Assembly (NCBI GenBank): GCA_027032855.1
Contig: JALVLX010000159.1
Location: forward strand, 1-9,751
Direction: 5' to 3'
Source: Flavobacteriales bacterium
Lineage (GTDB): Bacteria; Bacteroidota; Bacteroidia; Flavobacteriales; Flavobacteriaceae
DNA length: 9,751 nucleotides
Shown: piece by piece, positions 1-3,541 of the stretch
Numbering within the stretch: position 1 is the stretch's first letter
Layout of the letters: each line of letters begins with the position of its first letter
Translations under genes and position numbers: made by a program
The notes under the pieces: model-generated
Database searches by the model: none
What the model was told of the DNA's origin: nothing
The model's input: only the letters and a program-made list of their open reading frames with translations

Positions 1-80
1 TCTTAAAAGTACTCAATACCTTTCATAATATCGCTTATTTTAAGTCGGTGCAAGTGGTGATTGATGTGGATCCTTATTAG
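1..80 (+). CDS. priA: PriA (primosomal protein N', replication restart helicase), 3' end only
   Basis: Only the last 25 codons and a TAG stop (78-80) are in the window; the frame starts at base 3 and the gene enters from the left edge. The fragment ends ...YFKSVQVVIDVDPY. This matches the conserved extreme C-terminus of PriA, where the Escherichia coli protein ends in a VLDVDP motif followed by a few residues. PriA is the 3'-to-5' helicase that recognises abandoned replication forks and reloads the replisome. A short weak hairpin at 146-165 may end its transcript, and it converges on rnz. The identification rests on about 15 recognisable residues, so it is good but not certain. Confidence 0.72.
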   Translation, partial: LKVLNTFHNIAYFKSVQVVIDVDPY

Positions 81-83
81 TGG

Positions 84-118
84 CAAGTAACAAGTATCAA
101 GTAGCTAGTAGCAAGTAT
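84..118. repeat. 7-bp tandem repeat, CAAGTAN x5
   Basis: Five consecutive heptamers start at 84, 91, 98, 105 and 112. Four read CAAGTA plus a variable last base, and the fourth is degenerate (CTAGTAG). The array begins three bases after the priA stop codon. It encodes nothing recognisable. Its role is unknown; replication slippage or a dispersed repeat family are the simplest explanations. Confidence 0.7.
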
Positions 119-145
119 TGTTACATTGCGGGTCTCCCGACCCCG

Positions 146-165
146 ACGGTATTTTCCCGTTTTTT
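146..165 (+). terminator. possible weak terminator after priA
   Basis: A 4-bp stem (ACGG 146-149 with CCGT 157-160) and a 7-base loop are followed by a run of T to 165. It lies in a G+C-rich patch (about 128-160) that stands out from its AT-rich surroundings and offers competing pairings such as CGGG 129-132 with CCCG 136-139 or 156-159. The stem is short, so this is a tentative call based on position and the T-run. Confidence 0.3.
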
Positions 166-217
166 GATAGCAATTTTTCACATTATTACCGCACAATTTT
201 ATCGTGTAGCAACAAAC

Positions 218-245
218 TTTTAACTTTTAACATTTAACTTTTAAC
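218..245. repeat. 7-bp tandem repeat, TTTTAAC x4
   Basis: Four heptamers start at 218, 225, 232 and 239. Three read TTTTAAC and the third reads ATTTAAC. The last base overlaps the stop codon of rnz (245-247, read on the - strand). This is the second 7-bp array in the same 164-bp spacer, with a different unit from the one at 84-118. Confidence 0.7.
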
Positions 246-1153
246 TAAACCAAAAAACTTTTCCCTTCTACGGCAATATCTACATTTTCAAAAATTTCGC
301 TTGCTTCTTTTTTAAATTGGTTTTCATCGGGATAGCGGGAAGAAAAATGTCCTACGACCAAAAATTTAGCTTCGGCATCTTTGGCAATTTGTGCGGCTTG
401 TTTGGCGGTGCTGTGTTTGGTTTTTGTTGCTAAATCTTTGTGTATTTCAAGAAAAGTAGCCTCGTGGTAGAGTAGATCAACTCCTTTGATAAGCGGAATG
501 ATGTCCGGTTTGTAAATGGTGTCGGAACAATAAGCATAAGATTTGGTTGGAGGAGGAGGGAGCGTTAGTTCTTCATTGGGAATGATACTACCGTCTTCAC
601 GCACAAAATCTTTACCGCGTTTAAGATTGTGGTATGCCCAGGTTTCTATTTCGGGATATTGTCTAACCGCATCGATATTGAGTTTTCGCAATGCCGGTTT
701 TTCTTGAATTAGATAGCCGTTAGTGTAAATGCGGTGTGTCAATGGAATGGTTTTAACGGTGTAATGGTCTGTTTCTAAGATTAATTCACTTTCGTTAGAA
801 GACAATTCGTGAAAATACAGCGGGTAATTGATGTCGGTTTGGGTCAGTTTAAATTGCAATTCGGTGATTTCCTTTAAGCCTGTGGGGGCGTAAATATGTA
901 CGGGTTTTTCTCGGCCGATTAATCGCATACTGGACAAGAACCCTACCAGTCCGTAAAAATGGTCACCATGCAAGTGCGAAATAAAAATATGCCGGATTTT
1001 GTTGAATTTATGTTTGTATTTACGCAATTGGATTTGCATGCCTTCGCCGGCATCGATCAAAATTAGTTCGTTATTTATCTCAAGCACTTGTGAACTGGGA
1101 AAAACCATACTGCGCGGTGTGGCGGAATGGCATCCGAGAATATGTAATTTCAT
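245..1153 (-). CDS. rnz: ribonuclease Z (tRNA 3' endonuclease)
   Basis: A metallo-beta-lactamase-fold endonuclease of 302 residues, the usual length for the short bacterial form, which removes 3' trailers from tRNA precursors in the cytoplasm. All expected zinc ligands are present: HxHGDH at 60-65 (SHLHGDH), His140 (LTHR), Asp211 (YCSDT) and His269 (VVGHFSSRY), plus HEAT at 230-233. The N-terminal LGCHSATP strand is typical of the family. The exosite arm lies around 150-200, ending in a proline run before SYAYCSDT. I chose the ATG at 1151-1153, which begins MKLHILG. An in-frame ATG 21 codons upstream would add a poorly folded, cysteine-containing leader reaching back towards the upstream terminator, and would start upstream of the predicted promoter. 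No Shine-Dalgarno is visible. The gene has its own promoter, separated from the upstream gene by a terminator. Confidence 0.95.
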   Translation of the reverse strand: MKLHILGCHSATPRSMVFPSSQVLEINNELILIDAGEGMQIQLRKYKHKFNKIRHIFISHLHGDHFYGLVGFLSSMRLIGREKPVHIYAPTGLKEITELQFKLTQTDINYPLYFHELSSNESELILETDHYTVKTIPLTHRIYTNGYLIQEKPALRKLNIDAVRQYPEIETWAYHNLKRGKDFVREDGSIIPNEELTLPPPPTKSYAYCSDTIYKPDIIPLIKGVDLLYHEATFLEIHKDLATKTKHSTAKQAAQIAKDAEAKFLVVGHFSSRYPDENQFKKEASEIFENVDIAVEGKSFLV

Positions 1154-1182
1154 TGACAGATTTTTTGTTTTACAGAGTGGCT

Positions 1183-1190
1183 CAAAGTTA
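1183..1190 (-). promoter_or_regulatory. putative rnz promoter, -7 element
   Basis: Read on the - strand this is TAACTTTG, a full match to the Bacteroidota -7 consensus TAnnTTTG, 29 bases upstream of the chosen rnz start. A -33 TTG at the canonical spacing is not obvious; the nearest lies inside the upstream terminator hairpin. The placement supports the shorter rnz start. Confidence 0.45.
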
Positions 1191-1204
1191 CATTTTTTTT
1201 GAAT

Positions 1205-1236
1205 AAAAAACGGCAACCCGTTTGAGTTGCCGTTTT
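1205..1236 (-). terminator. intrinsic terminator of the thioredoxin-like gene
   Basis: An 11-bp stem (AAAACGGCAAC 1207-1217 with GTTGCCGTTTT 1226-1236) has an 8-base loop. On the - strand the hairpin runs into a T-tract (complement of the A-run 1205-1210). It begins 21 bases past the stop codon of the thioredoxin-like gene. It should insulate rnz from read-through. Confidence 0.85.
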
Positions 1237-1257
1237 GTGAATGATAATTGTTTCGGA

Positions 1258-1593
1258 TTAGCTGAACATAATATTGTAAACACGGTTGATTTCTTGGCCC
1301 AGTCTCGGCACATTGATGTGGCGGGCTTGACGAATGGTTTCTCTACCGTCAAAATAAACCAAAACCGTAGGGATTACAAATACATTGTAATAGCCACGCG
1401 CTTCGGGTAACATTTGTACGTTGATTTCTAAAAATTCCATCTCCGGAAAATCTTCTTGCAACATATTTTGCAGTTTGGGCGATAAAGCGTCACCGACATT
1501 GCAAGATTCGTCAGAGAAAAAAACTAAAACAGCCGGATGATTTCTTAGAAATTCATTGGCTTCTTCTAATGTTTTTGCAAATGTGTATTCCAT
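1258..1593 (-). CDS. thioredoxin-family protein lacking the second active-site cysteine
   Basis: A 111-residue single-domain thioredoxin fold. The beta strand AVLVFFSDESC (21-31) leads into the active-site position, which reads C31-N-V-G34, where relatives normally carry CxxC. The cis-proline loop is intact (VIPT, Pro75), followed by VLVYFDGRE and the C-terminal helix. There is no signal peptide, so it is probably cytoplasmic. With only Cys31 it cannot do dithiol exchange by the usual mechanism. It might act as a monothiol or mixed-disulfide protein, or as a binding module. I start at the ATG at 1591-1593; an in-frame TTG nine codons upstream (1618-1620) overlaps the predicted -7 element and is rejected. 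It has its own promoter and terminator, so it is monocistronic. Substrate and role are unknown. Confidence 0.85.
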   Translation of the reverse strand: MEYTFAKTLEEANEFLRNHPAVLVFFSDESCNVGDALSPKLQNMLQEDFPEMEFLEINVQMLPEARGYYNVFVIPTVLVYFDGRETIRQARHINVPRLGQEINRVYNIMFS

Positions 1594-1617
1594 TGTAAAT
1601 ACTTTAAAATGATGCGA

Positions 1618-1646
1618 CAAATATATTATTTTTTTTTATTGAACAA
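1618..1646 (-). promoter_or_regulatory. promoter of the thioredoxin-like gene
   Basis: On the - strand a TTG (1644-1646) is followed after 18 bases by TATATTTG (1618-1625). This fits the Bacteroidota arrangement of a TTTG-like -33 box, about 19 bases, then TAnnTTTG. The -7 box lies 24 bases upstream of the ATG at 1593. Confidence 0.6.
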
Positions 1647-1690
1647 CTTTTTAAGCTTAATTTTTTTTAATTATTAAATGATATAAAATC

Positions 1691-1754
1691 AGCTTATTAT
1701 GACGTTAATGTTTAAAAAAATAAACTAAAAAATGTTAAAAGCCGATAATAAGCT
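1691..1754. repeat. 10-bp inverted repeat in a divergent promoter region
   Basis: AGCTTATTAT at 1691-1700 is perfectly complementary to ATAATAAGCT at 1745-1754, separated by 44 AT-rich bases. Within the spacer a smaller inverted repeat, GTTTA/TAAAC, surrounds a run of A. A separate 10-bp palindrome, TTAAGCTTAA, sits at 1651-1660 and shares the AGCTTA core. The elements lie between the two divergent promoters, so they could be operator half-sites or a cruciform. The low complexity makes chance plausible. Confidence 0.4.
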
Positions 1755-1763
1755 TAAAAATGG

Positions 1764-1794
1764 TTGTATATCTCTGTAATTATGCTTAAATTTG
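1764..1794 (+). promoter_or_regulatory. kbp promoter
   Basis: A -33 TTG at 1764-1766 and a -7 box TAAATTTG at 1787-1794 are separated by 20 bases, close to the Bacteroidota consensus. The -7 box ends 28 bases before the kbp ATG, leaving a short AT-rich leader without a Shine-Dalgarno sequence. Confidence 0.6.
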
Positions 1795-1822
1795 GCCGAT
1801 ATTAACTTAAAAAAATAGAATT

Positions 1823-2296
1823 ATGGGATTATTTTCATTTATCAAAGATGCAGGTGCTAAATTATTTGGGCACGAAGAAGAAAAGGCGCTTGAAACCAAG
1901 TCAATTGAAGAAATTAATTTTGAAAAAGCTCAAAAATTAATGAATGAGATTACGGCTTTAGGTTTGCCTGTTGACGATTTGAATATCGTGATTGACGAAG
2001 ACAGAGCTGTTGTGTTTGGAACACCGGCTGATCAAGAAACTAAAGAAAAAATTATCTTAGCAGTCGGTAATACCGAAGGCGTTGCTGAAGTTGATGACAG
2101 ACTTGAAGTGGCCAACCCTGAGCCTGAAGCAACTTTTTATACTGTTAAAAAAGGTGATTATTTGAGCAAAATTTCTAAAGAAGTTTACGGTGATGCTTCA
2201 AAATACAATGTGATTTTTGAAGCAAACAAACCAATGCTTAAAGATCCGGATTTGATTTATCCCGGACAAGTTTTAAGAATTCCCCCGTTAGATTAA
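1823..2296 (+). CDS. kbp: Kbp/YgaU-type BON-LysM potassium-binding protein
   Basis: A 157-residue protein with the architecture and close sequence of Escherichia coli Kbp (YgaU, 149 residues). It opens with MGLFSFIKDAGAKLFG, where the E. coli protein begins MGLFNFVKDAG. A BON domain spans about 33-96 (AVGNTEGVAEVDDR), and a C-terminal LysM domain about 104-154 (FYTVKKGDYLSKIS, then IFEANKPMLKDPDLIYPGQ). There is no signal peptide. In E. coli, Kbp is a cytoplasmic protein that binds K+ and changes conformation, so the LysM domain is not used on the cell wall. The same role here is inferred from full-length similarity. The gene is monocistronic, with a promoter at 1764-1794 and a terminator just after it. 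The short acidic linker at 17-32 is slightly longer than in E. coli. Confidence 0.92.
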   Translation: MGLFSFIKDAGAKLFGHEEEKALETKSIEEINFEKAQKLMNEITALGLPVDDLNIVIDEDRAVVFGTPADQETKEKIILAVGNTEGVAEVDDRLEVANPEPEATFYTVKKGDYLSKISKEVYGDASKYNVIFEANKPMLKDPDLIYPGQVLRIPPLD

Positions 2297-2316
2297 TGAC
2301 GGATTAATATGAATTT

Positions 2317-2345
2317 ATAGCCGGCCTTTTGCCGGCTATTTTTAT
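2317..2345 (+). terminator. kbp intrinsic terminator
   Basis: A 9-bp G+C-rich stem (ATAGCCGGC 2317-2325 with GCCGGCTAT 2331-2339) has a 5-base loop and runs into five T residues. It ends at the stop codon of the convergent gene (2345-2347). The - strand side is followed by few T residues, so it should work mainly for kbp. Confidence 0.85.
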
Positions 2346-3121
2346 TAAAAGCCTTTTCCTGCTTTCTTTTTATCAAAATAACGTTCGTAGTGACTGTAGC
2401 AATTTAAAATAGCTTCAAGAATCTGTAAATCATTGGCGGTTTGGATAAATTTCTCAGGATAGTCACACATTTCCAAAACCAGATATACGTCTTTCTTATC
2501 AATTTTGAGAAGGCGAGATAAAATCTCACGGTCAAATTTATTGGATAGGATTTGCTTAACCTTGTCTTCCTTTTGTATTTTTTTCAAACGCCGTATGTCT
2601 TTGGCACGGGTTGAAAAAATGTTATAAATCAAATCAACTGGATTCATTATTTTCTTAAGAGCGTCGTTTACGCGAGATAAAACCGTAGGCTTGGGGCTGC
2701 CGAACATAGCTGCAATTTTAGGGCTGAGATCAATAGGTTTTTGTATGGGGATTAAGTTGACATCAACCTTCAAATCTCCGGTTAATTGGTTTGAACCTAC
2801 AATAACTTCATCAAGCACAACCGGTGCATCTAACATATAAATAGTTTGATGTTTTCCGAGTTTGTCAGTAGTAATTCTAATATTGATGGTTTTATATCCC
2901 ATAAATGCAATAATAATAGAGTCGTTGACCTTTGCCGGCATGCTAAACATACCGTTTTGGTCGGAAGTGGTGCCGTCTAATGAAGTCAGATTGACAATGT
3001 TAGCGCCTACAATCACTTGTTTGGTTCCGGCGTGTATTAAAGTTCCGGTAAACAAGTTGTCTTGTGCAACAACTGTCAAGCTTGACAATATAAAAATGAA
3101 TGTTAAAAATTTTTTATACAT
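2345..3121 (-). CDS. secreted protein with a carboxypeptidase-D-like regulatory domain
   Basis: 258 residues. A signal peptide covers 1-19 (MYKKFLTFIFILSS..., cleavage at VVA|QD). A carboxypeptidase-D-like regulatory (beta-sandwich) domain spans about 24-95: FTGTLIHAGTKQVIVGANI, a SDQNGMFSM turn and IIAFMGYKT. It is the domain that opens many TonB-dependent SusC-like receptors, and the segment LDEVIVG after it resembles the linker there. No TonB box or barrel follows. Instead the remainder (about 145-258) is helical and lysine/arginine-rich, ending in a polar tail. The protein is probably periplasmic or surface-associated. Small proteins of this layout are common in flavobacteria, but I know of no established function. 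It converges on kbp, with the stop codon touching the kbp terminator. Confidence 0.82.
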   Translation of the reverse strand: MYKKFLTFIFILSSLTVVAQDNLFTGTLIHAGTKQVIVGANIVNLTSLDGTTSDQNGMFSMPAKVNDSIIIAFMGYKTINIRITTDKLGKHQTIYMLDAPVVLDEVIVGSNQLTGDLKVDVNLIPIQKPIDLSPKIAAMFGSPKPTVLSRVNDALKKIMNPVDLIYNIFSTRAKDIRRLKKIQKEDKVKQILSNKFDREILSRLLKIDKKDVYLVLEMCDYPEKFIQTANDLQILEAILNCYSHYERYFDKKKAGKGF

Positions 3122-3144
3122 ATATATAACAATGTGTTCAGTTG

Positions 3145-3152
3145 CAAATTTA
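3145..3152 (-). promoter_or_regulatory. putative promoter -7 element for the regulatory-domain protein
   Basis: Read on the - strand this is TAAATTTG, a full match to TAnnTTTG, 23 bases upstream of the ATG at 3119-3121. No clear -33 TTG is seen at the right spacing, because the 8-bp repeat array begins there. The call rests on the -7 match and the distance. Confidence 0.45.
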
Positions 3153-3161
3153 GTAATAATT

Positions 3162-3193
3162 GGTTATTTGGTTAATCGGTTATTTGGTTATTT
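3162..3193. repeat. 8-bp tandem repeat, GGTTATTT x4
   Basis: Four consecutive octamers start at 3162, 3170, 3178 and 3186. Three are exactly GGTTATTT and the second reads GGTTAATC. The array lies just upstream of the - strand promoter at 3145-3152, over the place where its -33 box would be, so copy number could alter that promoter. This is inference from position only. Confidence 0.65.
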
Positions 3194-3210
3194 GATTTGA
3201 TGTGCTTCAA

Positions 3211-3300
3211 TCCTCAATTCCTCACCTCGGTACGATTTTTTCCTACGTCAAAAATCACTCGGTAACCGGATTTCCTCAAATCCTCAATAACTAATCGGTA
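3211..3300. repeat. nested short repeats around a small hairpin
   Basis: TCCTCAAT octamers occur as two adjacent pairs: 3211 with a degenerate copy at 3219, then 3273 and 3281. Between them, CTCGGTA direct repeats (3226-3232 and 3258-3264) flank a 7-bp hairpin (GATTTTT 3234-3240 with AAAAATC 3250-3256). A further TCGGTA lies at 3295-3300. No coding sequence is visible. The symmetric order could be the relic of a miniature mobile element or a repeat family member, but no transposase-like ends are recognised. Confidence 0.45.
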
Positions 3301-3508
3301 AAAATAAAAAAAACCTTTTGTGCAGCATGGTAATTATGAAACTTTTAACGAATTAGTTGCCTTAAAAATAGAGTTTTTGTGTTTAATGTGTCTCAAAGAT
3401 GATTTTTGAGAATATTCTTTAACCTGAAAATTCATTTTTGTAGTATAAAAATGCGATTTTTTAGATAAGAAAGTCGTGTAAAAAAGCTTTTATTTTACAG
3501 AAAAATTG

Positions 3509-3516
3509 TATCTTGC
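3509..3516 (+). promoter_or_regulatory. putative gyrA promoter, -7 element
   Basis: TATCTTGC resembles the common Bacteroidota -7 sequence TATCTTTGC with one T missing, 25 bases upstream of the gyrA ATG. A T-rich stretch near 3488-3493 could serve as a weak -33 region. The match is imperfect, and no better TAnnTTTG lies in the 200 bases before the gene. Confidence 0.35.
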
Positions 3517-3541
3517 ATTCTTAAATAAAAAATGATTATAT

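Larger units (their letters stand above)
3195..3541. other. non-coding region upstream of gyrA
   Basis: About 350 bases without a supportable gene. The left half holds the nested repeats described separately. The right half is AT-rich and contains a hairpin of 7-bp arms (TCTCAAA 3391-3397 with TTTGAGA 3405-3411, loop of 7) followed by ATATTCTTT. It also contains the putative gyrA promoter. No riboswitch or tRNA is recognised. Confidence 0.6.

Noticed and set aside
84..118. A CRISPR array or attachment site suggested by the regular repeats
   Set aside because: The repeat period is only 7 bp with no unique spacers, and no cas, integrase or tRNA gene is nearby.
1154..1216. A 21-codon N-terminal extension of rnz
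   Set aside because: The family begins at MKLHILG. The extension would start upstream of the predicted -7 element, within the distal arm of the preceding terminator.
1594..1620. A TTG start adding nine codons to the thioredoxin-like protein
   Set aside because: It overlaps the predicted -7 promoter element, and the ATG at 1591-1593 gives a normal thioredoxin N-terminus.
2862..3200. A 112-codon + strand frame with hydrophobic stretches overlapping the regulatory-domain gene
   Set aside because: The hydrophobic stretches come from antisense reading of the signal peptide and beta strands, and the end of the frame runs into the octamer repeats.
3391..3411. A riboswitch or attenuator upstream of gyrA, suggested by a 7-bp hairpin
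   Set aside because: The hairpin is AT-rich and isolated, lies before the putative promoter, and matches no riboswitch core I know.
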